This document shows positions 31,862 through 43,218 of a stretch of DNA of 64,000 nt, one piece after another. Source of the stretch: Narthecium ossifragum (taxonomy: Eukaryota > Streptophyta > Magnoliopsida > Dioscoreales > Nartheciaceae). Where the stretch lies: contig OY986968.1 of NCBI GenBank assembly GCA_963920575.1, forward strand, positions 6,193,485 to 6,257,484. Reading direction: 5' to 3'. Position 1 is the first letter of the stretch, and every line of letters starts with the position of its first letter. The notes under the pieces are model-generated. The model was not told where the DNA came from. It did no database searches and worked only from the letters and a program-made list of their open reading frames with translations. Made by a program: the position numbers and the translations under genes.

Positions 31862-32990
31862 AACGCAGAATTCACGAGAACTCATCAATCCGTAATAAAA
31901 AAAAGAATGAGATTCCTCCATTCGCTCCCGGCCATAAACGACCTTCTTTATTTGTATTTTGCATATGGCTTTTTCTACTCGATGTGCTTCATTACATGGA
32001 ATTTAGACAATATTCTTTTGAAAGCCAAATGATTATATGCTGATTCAAGGGTAACTCTGTCAACATTATAATTCTCGGATTATCCAGCTTTTAAACACAA
32101 TATAAATTTGATCTGTAATTACATACTTGCTGCAATAGGATATCTGTACGTGAGACAAATAATCTACAAGTTAGAACAAAACCCTCTATTTGGATAAAAA
32201 AAAACGATGTTTAACAGAGAAGAAAAGGTAAAATAGCAATGAGGTGCATTTTTATGGCAAAATATCTAGTATTGAAGCATAGAAGATAATGAACATCTAG
32301 TATATTTGACACCACAGACAGTCAAGACCTAATTAGAAGCCGGACATAAGCAAGTACATATAGATGATAAGCAAGTATAGATGAACGTGTGGCAAATTTA
32401 GTTCCAATTCATCTAACATAATATTGGTACATAAATGACAACCAAATGTCATTAATTCTTAGCAACATATCTAAAAGAAGTACCAGTTGTAGACAAGCTT
32501 TTAAAAGTAACTAGATCCCTCATTTTTCAACCCAGACTTCGGGCTCGAGGGTATAGCTTTGATGCTGAAGTAATCCAAAAAAAAAAAAAAATACATCAAA
32601 AAAAGCAAAAACATCCCCTTCCATAACTCTAACACACTTGGCATCAAAAGAAAGATCAGCAACAAGAGGTTTCGTCCTTACCAAAGTTGGGTGCATGTGT
32701 GAAGAAAGCTCTTGCATGAATGCCAATCCACATAAAAGCTCATTGTTCCGTGTATGGCAGTCTCAGAAAGCTACTGGTTAAAGCATATGTCAGCCGCCAT
32801 GCCATCAAAAGGAACAATTATTAGGCCACAACTAAAAGCCACGTCATGCCATGCAAAGCAAATTTGAGAACATCACCTAGAAATAATGTAATCAACTAGG
32901 CAAAACCCGAAACAAGAAACACCGATGATGTTACAACCTTTTCCCAAAAATCACCGCTATGAGTTCAGCCGAAGCTATGCATAACTACAA
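31862..32990. other. AT-rich DNA without genes; old duplicated segment
   Basis: About 32040-32350 (CTCTGTCAACATTAT ... CCACAGACAGTCAAGACCTAATT) is repeated in diverged form at about 33815-34140. About 32760-32985 is related to about 53455-53690; both lie where the 3' side of a LINE would be. No coding sequence is seen. Confidence 0.5.
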
Positions 32991-32999
32991 ACTACAGCC

Positions 33000-33610
33000 C
33001 ATCATGGGTTGCCAGTTTGGTTAACACGACACCATCTGACCAATTCATCCGTACGACCATTACAACTTCTAGGAATAAATAAAAACAAGATAAGCTCGAA
33101 ACAGAGCACTCTGCTCCAAATCTCTCTCGTGAGGCCAACGATCTCGTCGGGCCATAACCTTCTACCATTGAGGATATCCATAGCAATATGACTATCAGAT
33201 TCAATTATGATCTGTCATTCTCCTTTTTCCTTAGATAAACGGATAACTATGAGGATTGCCTTCATCTCCACTTACAACGTCGAGCTTGCCTCTATCACTT
33301 TACCGTGAACCCACTACACCTCCCGATCTCCCCCCACTACTACCAGTCCTCCAGCTACTGCTCCAATAGTCATATCCCGTGACGCATCCCCTTGAATCAA
33401 TAGTGCTTGGTCGTTCCTTAGTTTCTCAACAATCTTCTTCACTGGCTCATGTTTTGGCAGGCTAAGAACCTCCTCTGCTAGCCGGATTGCTCGCTGCACC
33501 ATCACTTCCGCAGTCTCTATATCTCCGCCGAACACCAAGCAATTTCTTGCCTTCCATATCTCGCACAACCCATAGGCTATATAGGTCTTCAGTAGCCCAA
33601 CTTTAGACAC
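33000..33610 (-). pseudogene. LINE (non-LTR retrotransposon) C-terminal RNase H-like remnant
   Basis: The minus strand reads YGLCEIWKARNCLVFGGDIE, then QGDASRDMTIGAVAGGLVVV; with frame breaks further on, EMKAILIVIRLSKEKGEWQI and ESDSHIAMDILNGR. This is the linker and RNase H-like domain (RVT_3 type) found at the C-terminus of plant LINE polyproteins. The reverse transcriptase is not present here. It is frame-shifted and truncated. Confidence 0.72.
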
Positions 33611-34160
33611 CGACCCAGATGTAACCAGGGTCCTCCACGCCTAACAAAAATCAAGGAGCTAGTGTTACTGCCGTATTTAAAACTGAACTCCATTCTTGAC
33701 TTCATGTAGCTAGTTGCACAGGACTATATTCTCCAAACCCATCTTACTTGAGAAACAAGAAAACAAAGATGGCATACAGGCATAGGTAAGGCGCCTATGA
33801 TCTTTTCAAACGTCAACTCTGTCAATATTCTGGCCTTGGAATTAACCCTTTTAAACATCAATACATAATAAATTGTTTATCTGTACTTGAACAAATTTTG
33901 CATAACAGGATATGTAAGTGTAAGACAAAACAATCTACAAGCTAGCAAAAAATACTATAGTTCAGATCACAAAAACTGTTTTACAGAGACAAAGAAGGAA
34001 AAAGGCCAAGAGGCATCATTTACATAACAAGACAAGCAGTTGTTACGGCTAAGAAAAAACCTAGTATAAGTGAGTACAAGATAATGGATATCTATAATAT
34101 CTGACACCATAGACTGTCAAGTTCAACTGCTAAGCAGTCGGAAATAAGTATAGTGCATAT
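33611..34160. other. Old duplicated non-coding segment
   Basis: About 33815-34140 is a diverged copy of 32040-32350. No gene is seen. Confidence 0.45.
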
Positions 34161-34740
34161 ACCTTCTTCTCCCAAGCCCCCTCCTCTTTTAGTCTTTTCC
34201 CCTCCCCCGGTTTCTCCCTTTTCATTAGTTTTGTTTCTTTTTTTTCATTAGTTTTGTTTTCTTTTAATCAGCTTTATTTATTCTTTTTTCTATCCATTTT
34301 ATTTCTTTTTTTTATCAATTTTCTTTTTCTTTTTTGATAAACAGTTTTTTTTATTATATGTTTGTAATCTTTTGTTTTTTTTTAGTTGTAGTTTTCGAAG
34401 TCATTATTTGTAAAAAATTTAAAAAATATAAAAATATGAATCAAAAAATAAAAAAGTATATATATGAAAATAACAAAAATATTATCAGTTAAAAATACAA
34501 TGTGTTTTGTGAAAAGTCTTCTAGACCAATATTGATTTAGCCATGTTCAGAGAAGAGTACATGTAACAATACACCAAAAAAAGATACACAAATATATATA
34601 TAAATACAATTTTGAAATTTTTATGATTTGAAATTGAAAATTTTATAATTTAAAATTTAAATTTTGAAATATAAAGAAGTGTTTTTGGAAGATATTTTAA
34701 ACTTTTGTTTTCTTCAAAATAAATTTAATATCCAAAGCTT
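34161..34740. repeat. Low-complexity T-rich then AT-rich DNA
   Basis: A run of TTTCTTTTTT-type sequence (34185-34400) is followed by AT-rich sequence with TATA runs. Nothing coding is seen. Confidence 0.8.
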
Positions 34741-35250
34741 CTTTTGACCGGTCTAATTGCCGAATTGGTCCGAACAAAGAACCCCATGCACTGTCAGTAC
34801 CAATTCCACTAAGATAATATTCAATGGGGTGTCAGAGGAGGGCGGTGCTAGGGGATGGGGTAGCAATTTGCATAATGAGTGAGTCCGGCACTTAGGCACT
34901 GTCAGTACCAATTCCACTAAGATAATATTGCAATAGAAATGATAATTAAGACCATCAATTCTCAATACAATATCCCAACTATCATTAAGTATCAATTCTA
35001 GACAAGCTTTTAAAAGCGACCTCATGCAATACCAATTAAACACGAGGACGGTACGCAACCGATAAGGCAAAAACGTTTCTTTCCATAGGTCCATAGGTCA
35101 ACAGACTTAGCAATGAAAGGGTGATTAGAGACTAATAGATTTTATAGATAATTACTGTTTACATCAAAATAAGCAAACTTATTAACTGGTACATCATCAT
35201 CTGGTGTTTTAATGCATAAACATCAATTTAAGACAGTTATGGGAGGTTAG
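34741..35250. other. Non-coding with a short direct repeat
   Basis: GTCAGTACCAATTCCACTAAGATAATATT occurs twice, at about 34793 and 34898, 105 bases apart. No gene is recognised. Confidence 0.6.
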
Positions 35251-35298
35251 GATTTGTTATGTAATTCTGATGACTTTTTTACCCTTTTGATGGACCTC

Positions 35299-35550
35299 CT
35301 ACCCGATCTCCCCATGCTCATACTCATCACCATCCTCCCAGTGATCATGCCCATCAATCTCGCCCTCTGTGTTCATCAAGCTACCCGTGGTCCCAGGCTC
35401 CCCATCGTCTTCATCCTCCACATCCTCCTCTTCTTCCCCATCTTCATCATCAGCATACTCATCTTCCTCCTCCTCCCTGACCACATTCTCATCCTCCTCA
35501 CTGTTCAATGTCTTGGCAGTCCGCTCATCCCCGTCGATCTCGCTAGTCAC
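35299..35550 (-). pseudogene. Unidentified gene fragment coding for a very acidic stretch
   Basis: The minus frame is rich in Glu and Asp (VVREEEEDEYADDEDGEEEE). It may be a captured piece of a nuclear protein gene, but acidic runs are not diagnostic. The opposite strand gives only hydrophobic runs from the same low-complexity sequence. Confidence 0.3.
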
Positions 35551-35764
35551 TGTTCTTCTTCCTCCTCCGCTTCCTCATCATCGGACTACCTAGCTCTTTC
35601 CCACCGTGGACTGCCAAGGCTTCCTCACCCGGCCCTATGTCTTGGCCTCCCTCCTCACTCCTCATCGTCAAAACCCCAAACCGAGCTCCTCTTCCTCAAG
35701 GAACCCGCCGCCACCACCTTCCAAGACTGCCACCTCTGACCTCCAAACCCCATTCCGACCCCAG

Positions 35765-36045
35765 ATTCGGCCAGACGGGGGCGACGGAGCCCTCGGGGAT
35801 GTCGATGGCGGGGCCGACGGGGGCGAAAGAGCCCTCGGGGACGACGATGGCGGTGAGGAGAGTGATGGCGGGGCCGACAGAGCCCTTGGGGACCACGATG
35901 GTGGCGAAGAGCTCGATGGCGGGGCCGACGGGGGCGGGCGACGAAGCCCTCGGGGACGACGATGGCGTGGCCGACGGAGCTCTTGGGGAACACGATGGCA
36001 GAGCCGTGGGGGGTGACGGGTCCCTCAGGGACCACAATGGTAGCG
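35765..36045. repeat. GC-rich minisatellite
   Basis: Imperfect repeats of about 45-60 bases carry GAGCCCTCGGGGACGACGAT and GATGGCGGGGCCGACGG. They give repetitive ORFs in several frames that should not be taken as genes. Confidence 0.7.
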
Positions 36046-36179
36046 AGGTACCCGTCACAGTGGAGATCTGCGGCGGCGAAGGCGTCTGAGAGGTCGGAGG
36101 ATGGGGTGCTGGTGTTGGTTGCCACTGCCGCCCCCTCCCTCTACCCTTCCTCGCCCCCTTCCTCTCCCCCCTCCTATCA

Positions 36180-36500
36180 TCCCCCTCCGTCTATGGAACC
36201 GTCGGAGGGCGTACCAGCGTGGGTAGCCGGAGTGGTAGAGGAACGAGATGGTCGCGACGAAGTTGAGGGAGAGCTCCACCACAACGTCGTACGCGCGGCG
36301 TTGCGGGGAATAAGTTAGCACGAAATGGGGCCGCGACCTCCGCTAGTACGATGAAGAGGAACCAGGAGAGGGTGCCTTCCAGGGCCCGCTCTGCTCCACG
36401 CACAACCACCGGAGGCACGCCCGAAAGCCATCCAGCTCGTCGTCGGGGATCGACTGGGCACGCTCGTACTCCACCATCATCGACGGCTTCCTCGGCAGCA
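36180..36500 (-). pseudogene. DUF3537 (gustatory-receptor-like) membrane protein fragment
   Basis: The minus strand reads, across two frames, DDELDGFRACLRWLCVEQSG, then LSWFLFIVLAEVAAPF, then RRAYDVVVELSLNFVATISF followed by GYPRWYALRRF. The order and motifs (FRxxLRWxCVDQS...LSW...YDxVVxLSLxxVATLSFL...YGLRRF) are those of the N-terminal half of plant DUF3537 proteins, multi-pass membrane proteins related to insect gustatory receptors. At least two frameshifts are present. The assignment is from memory of the family pattern. Confidence 0.55.
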
Positions 36501-36599
36501 GCGCCGCCTAAGCATCATGCATCTCACATCATCCTCCCATTTCTAATCCTCCGCCACATTTTGTCATGTATATATCCAAGTATCTAAGCTTGTATCAAT

Positions 36600-37200
36600 C
36601 TATCTCCGTCATCGTCGACGATGCGATGAAAGAAAATTTTGAGCTCATGTATGGTTTGGATTGTATTCTATTCTTTTTGTAGTATTCTCTTTTCAATATA
36701 CTCTTTGTAAAAAGAGAATACCTATAAAAGAGAATTTTGAGCTCATATATTGTTTGGATTGTATTATATTCTCTTTGTAATATTCTCTTTGCAGTATTCT
36801 CTTTGTAGTATTTTCTTTTCAGTATTCTCTTTGTAAAAAGAGAATACCTATCAAAGAGGATTTTGAGCTCATGTATGGTTTGGATTGTATTCTATTCTCT
36901 TTGTAGTATTCTATTTCTAATATTCTTTTTATAGTATTCTCTTTGTAGTATTCTCTTTTCAGCATCGTCTTTCTAAAAAGAGAATATTTATCAAAGAGAA
37001 TTATGAGCTCATGTATGGTTTGGATTGTATTCTATTCTCTTTGTAGTATTCTCTTTGTAGTATTCTCTTTACAGTATTCTCTTTGTAGTATTCTATTTTC
37101 AATATGCTCTTTGTAAAAAGAGAATACCTATCAAATAGAAAAGAGAAAATAAAAAAGAGAAAACAGAATACTGAAATCCATCCATGTATATTAATCAAAA
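36600..37200. repeat. Minisatellite of ATTCTCTTTGTAGT-type units
   Basis: Blocks with GAGCTCATGTATGGTTTGG (about 36642, 36739, 36866 and 37003) alternate with runs of TATTCTCTTTGTAG. Confidence 0.85.
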
Positions 37201-37223
37201 AGAGAAAAGAGACGATTCAGGCC

Positions 37224-37423
37224 NNNNNNNNNNNNNNNNNNNNNNNNNNNNNNNNNNNNNNNNNNNNNNNNNNNNNNNNNNNNNNNNNNNNNNNNNNNNN
37301 NNNNNNNNNNNNNNNNNNNNNNNNNNNNNNNNNNNNNNNNNNNNNNNNNNNNNNNNNNNNNNNNNNNNNNNNNNNNNNNNNNNNNNNNNNNNNNNNNNNN
37401 NNNNNNNNNNNNNNNNNNNNNNN
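37224..37423. other. Assembly gap (200 N)
   Basis: Exactly 200 N's, a conventional placeholder; the true length is unknown. It follows GATTCAGGCC and probably hides the left end of the Harbinger element. Confidence 1.
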
Positions 37424-37599
37424 AAGTGAGTTATATGCTGAACTGGATTTTTGCCTGTGACTTCAGAAAACGACTTCGGGTGAAAAAGCCATGAAGTCGC
37501 TAAACTGAGCTTTCACTTTAGCTTTTAATTCCAAACCCACTTCAGACTTTAATCCAGGCACTTCAAAACCCTTCGCTTCCTAGGGTTCTTCGTGAGACA

Positions 37600-37850
37600 C
37601 TCTCCCTCGTCGCCGCGATGATCCCGATCTAGGGTTCTTCCTCCTCTCCGACCTCCCTCCTCCTTCCCTATGGCCATTTATGTTGGTTTTCGTCCTCCTC
37701 CGAAGATGGCATCCTCCTCCGCGATGACCCTGATATAGGGTTCTGTCTTCTCTCCGACCTCCCTCCTCCTTCCCATGGACGCTGATGTTGGCTTTCGTTC
37801 TCCTCCTTCGACGAAGATGGCCTCCTCCTCCCTTCTCCGACGGCGATCTA
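37600..37850. repeat. Two tandem copies of a ~115 bp unit
   Basis: TCTCCGACCTCCCTCCTCC occurs near 37647 and 37753 with matching flanks. The position suggests the 5' untranslated region of the transposase gene. Confidence 0.7.
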
Positions 37851-38074
37851 GGGGTTCCTCCCACGCTTGAAGCCGGATCTTTGGATCTTGACTACTCCAG
37901 CTGATCTTGGGTCCGATCCCGCTGGAAGTGGTTGTGCTGCAAGCCTGGGCTGCAATATTGAGAAGCTTCGTGACCGGCGGCATCTGATCCCCTTTGCCTT
38001 CTTGGAAAGCACCTGAATCCCCGAGCAAAGGTCTTCCTAACCTGATCCCCTCTGGATTTTGTCTCGATACTTGA

Positions 38075-38535
38075 TTTATTCGTCTATAATCATTGATTTG
38101 GTGGTATTTGTTTGTAACGTTTGTGATTTCGACTGGATTTGGAGTTTTTTTTGTGCTCTATATGTCTAATCCCCTCTACGTTGGCATGTATCTTGGGATT
38201 TCTTTGCTGCTCAACATATAAGGTGATCTATTTCATCTGGATACTTGATTTCTTCATCTTTGATCTCTGATTTGGTGGTGTTTGGTTGAAATGTTTGGGG
38301 TTTCGACTGGATTTCGAGTTTTTTGGTGCCCTGTGTACTTGATCATCTATGTTGGCATGTATCTTGGGATTTCTTCACTGTTCAACGAATCTGATGGTTT
38401 ATTTCATCTAGATTTGTGTTTTTCTTGCTCTATGATCTCTGATTTGGTGGTGTTTGGAAGTAATATTTGGGGTTTCCACTGGATTTGGCAATTGTTTGTG
38501 CTTATTTCGGGATACTTTTTGGTAGGCATGTATCT
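38075..38535. repeat. Three copies of a ~174 bp tandem repeat
   Basis: TTTCGACTGGATTT(G/C)GAG-type blocks recur near 38128, 38300 and 38474. Probably intronic. Confidence 0.7.
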
Positions 38536-38542
38536 GTGTACT

Positions 38543-38650
38543 TGATCTATGTTAGCATCTATCTTTGTTCATGATCTATGTTGGCATGTATCTGTGTTCC
38601 TGATCTATGTTGGCATGTATCTGTGTTCCTGATCTATGTTGGCATGCATA
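38543..38650. repeat. Four copies of a 29 bp tandem repeat
   Basis: The units begin TGATCTATGTTGGCATGTAT, followed by CTGTGTTCC. Confidence 0.85.
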
Positions 38651-38653
38651 TGT

Positions 38654-39560
38654 GGTTTTGGGACATGATGAATGCTGCTTTGTTTGATCCCATTGTTGTT
38701 TGGCTTTTTTGCATGTTAACTGATGTTTAAAGATCTCTTTTTGCTGGGAATTATGCTGGACAACACTTATTTTTATATGGATTGGCTTTTGGGAAATGAT
38801 GATATGCATGTTAACTGGTTCCTTGGTGGCTTGGATGGCTTGGCAGCAACCAGCTGCCTTGGTGGTACCTTTTTAATATTGTTAACTGTGGTTTTGGGAC
38901 ATGATGAATGCTGCTTTGTTTGATCCCATTGTTGTTTGGCTTTTTGGCATGTTAACTGATGTTTAAATATCTCTTTTTGGTGGGAATTATGCTGGACAAT
39001 ACTTATTTTTATATGGATTGGCTTTTGGGAACTGATGATATGTATGTTAACTGGTCCCTTGGTGGCTTGGATGGCTTTGCAGCAACCAACTGCCTTGCTA
39101 GTACATTTTCAATATTGTTGACTGTGGTTTTGGGACATGATGAATGCTGCTATGTTTGATCCCATTGTTCATTGGCTTTTTGGCATGTTAACTGATGTTT
39201 AAATATCTCTTTTTACTGGGAATTATGCTGGACAACACTTATTTTTATATGGATTGGCTTTTGGGAAATGATGATATGCATGTTAACTGGTCCCTTGGGG
39301 GCTTGGATGGCTTGGCAGCAACCAGCTGCCTTGCTGGTACCTTTTCAATATTGTTAACTGTGGTTTTGGGACATGATGAATGCTGCTTTGTTTGATCCCA
39401 TTGTTAATTGAGGCTTTTTGGCATGTTAACTGATGTTTAAAGATCTCTTTTCGCTGGGAATTATGCTGGACAACACTTATTTTTATATGGATTGGCTTTT
39501 GGGAAATGATGATATGCATGTTAACTGTGGTTTTGGGACATGATGAATGCTGCTATGTTT
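38654..39560. repeat. 236 bp tandem repeat, about four copies
   Basis: GGTTTTGGGACATGATGAAT starts at 38654, 38890, 39126 and 39362, exactly 236 apart; a last shortened unit starts at 39530. Each full copy carries the same 66-codon ORF. Since 236 is not a multiple of 3 these ORFs are independent and probably meaningless. It lies between the probable 5' untranslated region and the transposase. Confidence 0.92.
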
Positions 39561-40046
39561 GTTGGTACCTTTTCCATATTGTATTTGTTCCTTGGTAGCT
39601 TGGAAGGCTTGGCAGCAACCAGCTGCCTTGCTGCTACAATTTCAATATTGGGGGTTGTGGCTTTGGGAAATGAGGATATGCATGTGATGAAATTATTCTG
39701 CTTTGATTCTTGTTTACTTTTGGCATAGTTTTGTCTTATGCTGTATTACAATTTCAATGGATGCTATGCTGGGCAATAAATGACAAACTTTATTTGCTAA
39801 TGCCTTTTACTGATTTGTTTCGTTATTATGCTAGAATATTGTTGCTCATGCTTGCTTTAGTTGATCCCCAACTTAAATCATTGATTTTAGCTGTTTTACA
39901 TGCTCATGTTGTTATTAGCTAATGCCCTATTTGAATTTATGATTTCATGTCCTGTTCTTTAGATACTCATGTTGGTATAGCTGTTTTACATGCTCATGAT
40001 AGATGCGTTATATGGTTTTTAATTAAAGTTTTTACTTTTCTACAAG

Positions 40047-41390
40047 ATGGCCAATGGCGATGACGAGCATTCTGAGCGGATGAGGATGCTAGCTGCAGCC
40101 TATGTAGTCGTTATCACGGTTGCACGACGCTACCTTGACTCGCGTGATAACACATGTGTTATACCACGCGAGCAACGACTTGTGTTACGAGAAGGGCATA
40201 TGGATAGGATATTGAGACTGGGGGGGGGGGGATTACTACATTAGTTACATACGTATGGATGCAGACGCGTTGCATCAGTTAGCAAGAGTGATGAGAGTAC
40301 GTCAACTTCATGTGGACACTGATCATGTCAAAGTTGAAGAACAATTATGTATATTCCTGCATATGGCCATAACACGAAAAATCGCGTCATGCGCATGGAG
40401 TTTATGTTGTCTGGTGAGACCATCAGTCGATATTTTCACATGGTATTGAAGGCGGTACTAGCCCTACGCGACACATTTATGCAACAGCCTGGCCCATCAA
40501 CACACTCTGAAATTTTGTACAACCATTCATATTATCCGTACTTTAAGGTACTATCCAACCCTCTCTCGGGTCATGAGCATTTCATGCTTTCCAGAACTCA
40601 CCTTGAATTCTTCACTTTTTTCCCTGTAAAATTGTATCGGCCTCATCGATGGAACTCACGTAGATGCCAGTGTCCCCGCTGACATGGCACTTCCCTTCCG
40701 AGGGCGTAAGGGGCTTACACAGAACGTGTTAGCTGCTGCTACTCCTGACCTCCGTTTTACCTACGTCTTGGCCGGTTGGGAAGGGTCGGCCAATGACTAT
40801 ACTATCTTGAAAGACGCCCTTTCTCGACAACCTCCTGGTGGCTTGAAAACCATTGAAGGTATAACGTAGCCCCACACAATCGTCGTTTAGCTTTATTCTT
40901 GATTAGGCGTACTAGTCGTTTGAAACCCCTTCTTATCTTGTAGGGAAGTATTACCTGGTAGATGCCGGGTACCCAACCACGCCTGGGTTTGTTGCACCAT
41001 ACCGGGGTGTAAGGTACCATCTCAACAAGTTTGTTGGACGCATTCCAGAAAACGAAAAGGAGCTCTTTAACCTACGTCATTCGTCGCTGAGATCTAGGAT
41101 TGAACGAGCGTTTGTTTGCTTAAGAACCGCTTCAAGATTCTCACATCACATCCATTTTACCTCTACAGGACACAAGTTGATATTGTCATTGCTTGTTGTA
41201 TTTTGCATAATTTCATTCTTGACAAATCCCCAAACGACCCACTGATGATGGTTGAGACTATCGAAGATGATTCGCCAATTACTCAACCGCGCACGACGAG
41301 AGAGCAACACTAGGAGCAAGGTGTTTGGCTCAATTTGCGCGATGAAATCACACAACATATGTGGCTTGACTTCCAACGAGATCGTTAGGG
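40047..41390 (+). pseudogene. PIF/Harbinger transposase (DDE_Tnp_4, HARBI1-like), frame-broken
   Basis: The start ATG at 40047 reads MANGDDEHSERMRMLAAAYV. A run of G's at about 40219-40230 breaks the frame, then MDADALHQLARVMRV follows. A second shift occurs near 40370, before NRVMRMEFMLSGETISRYFH. The catalytic part reads CIGLIDGTHVDASVPADMAL (first Asp), WEGSANDYTILKDAL (second Asp), KYYLVDAGY, then RSRIERAFVCL (Glu). All three acidic residues are there. A probable intron at about 40870-40943 (GTATAACG...TTGTAG) precedes KYYLVDAG. The frame is shifted again after FVCL. The enzyme would cut and paste elements with 3-base targets; this copy is dead unless the shifts are sequence errors. Confidence 0.88.
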
Positions 41391-41425
41391 ATTTGTTACA
41401 TGTTTTATTCGGTTGACTGATTAAG

Positions 41426-43043
41426 TGACACGCCTTGAAAAGTGTCGTGGTCTTAAGAAGAACGTCAAAATTAGAAATTTATAATCCGAATCACTAACTA
41501 ACTACTTAAGGGGTAGCTAGCAGTGAGTCCGAGTCGAATCCATAGGGAAAAGAAGTGTTAAGTCTAATTACCTTGTATAGTTCTAAATCAAAAGATTGAT
41601 AAAGGAAATGATTTTTGGGTTTAATTATTCTTAACTAAGATTAAACTAATTCAAAATAATAATAGGATAAATGGCCAAGAGATTTCTAATCCGTAATAAA
41701 GAACTAACTAGGTCTTCCTAGGATAAAAGCAATTCGAAAAGTGTTAATGGTTTTAACTAGTCGATAGGTGAATGGCTAGAACCCCTACCGCTCAACAAAG
41801 ATTCGTAAGAAGTCTTCATCGGAACGAAGATCAAATCAGCGGATAATTGGTATGAGAATAATCAAAGTGGCTCTAGCACTTTGAGATCGCCTAATCAATA
41901 AAGATAAAGAATGAACTGTATGTTATAATCATAGGTCTTAATGGTTCTAGCATTAAAGTAATGGTTCTAGCACTCCTACAATCATAATCTAGGGTTTAGG
42001 ATCCAATTCTAAGATCTAACATGGTTCTAGCATGAAAGCATCTTGGAAAAGTCCTAATCCTAGCCTCTAACATGCAATGCTCAAAACCAGCGATCGTAAT
42101 CTCTGCGTAACTTTCACATCCGAACTCGAAACAAGATGATTCAAGATTCGGTGGAAAGCTAAGGAAGAGATCTACAACTTTTATGTTTTGAGTTTTCAAA
42201 GACTCCGACTGTAAAATCACGGAAAAACCGAAACAAGACAGGCCGAATTTAGGGCACAAAAAACATACAATTCATTCACCATAATAAATATTACCAATAG
42301 ATATATAAAATCTGAAATCTATCCATTAAACCATCATAAAGTACATGCTCAGATCCATGGAAGTCCTTGGAAAGATTCTCTAATACATCATAGAAATCCC
42401 TAGGCTAGAGATTAGTTACTCATCTTAAGAAGGAGATCCGTCGATGAAGGTTGTCGTCGCGCTCTACCCATGGATCTTCCACCAAAGATCTAACCTCATT
42501 TGTGGAAAAGAAACTAACAGAAACCCTAAGAGATGAAGAAAATTTGGCCATGGAAGGCTGCCAAAACGCCCTCAAAGAAGGCTATTTATAACCTAAGACA
42601 AACCCTAACTCAGATTAGTCAGTTTCCTTTCATTTTCCCCGCAGTGCCAAAGGGATCGATCCCCTTTGGGAAGCGGATCGATCTCCTTCTTCCGAAGCTT
42701 CTTTCATGCGCCTTTGTACTAAAAATAGCATATCTTCCTCTAGGAAACTCCGAATCATGAACCGTAAAAAGTTCTGGAATCTAGACTTCAAGAGCTTTCC
42801 AACCATATATAGCACATCATCTTGTTCTTCCTAAGCAGGTACAGTTTAATCTTCAAAGATGGCCCACATTTGCTCCTTTGATTTCGCAGGTTCTTTATTT
42901 GTTCGTTTTAGCACCAAACATGATCTAATCTTCATTGAAGATCCTTAAACCTGAAATGGGGAAAAAACAATCAAAATAGCATTGCTCGGAGGCTAACAAA
43001 ACCTAGTTAAAAGGGTTAATTGTGCACTTTTCATGCGTTATCA
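41426..43043. mobile_element. Solo LTR inserted in the Harbinger element, TSD TTAAG
   Basis: TTAAG flanks it at 41421-41425 and 43044-43048. The 1618 bp sequence starts TGACACGCC and ends GCGTTATCA. It shares AGTCCGAGTCGAATCCATAGGGA and other blocks with the LTRs at 3920-5458 and 57560-58151. No interior is present, so it is the product of LTR-LTR recombination. Confidence 0.92.
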
Positions 43044-43218
43044 TTAAGTTGTTACCATTGTTATGTTATAAATGCCCACAATATTTAACAACCTTTTATA
43101 AGATCTGAACTACTTGTTATTGTCCTGCTTATAAAAAGGCATAACATTCTGTGCACAATGTTAGTGGCGTATGCAGTATATTTTAAATGCCTATATCGCA
43201 TTGGATTATTTACAGAAT

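Noticed and set aside
35254..36125. Coding genes in the GC-rich and acidic tract
   Set aside because: Low-complexity and minisatellite DNA gives long open frames on both strands; no conserved domain is seen except the separate DUF3537-like piece.
38723..39395. Three near-identical 66-codon ORFs as a small gene family
   Set aside because: They are exactly one per 236 bp tandem repeat unit and the unit is not a multiple of three; the repeat explains them.
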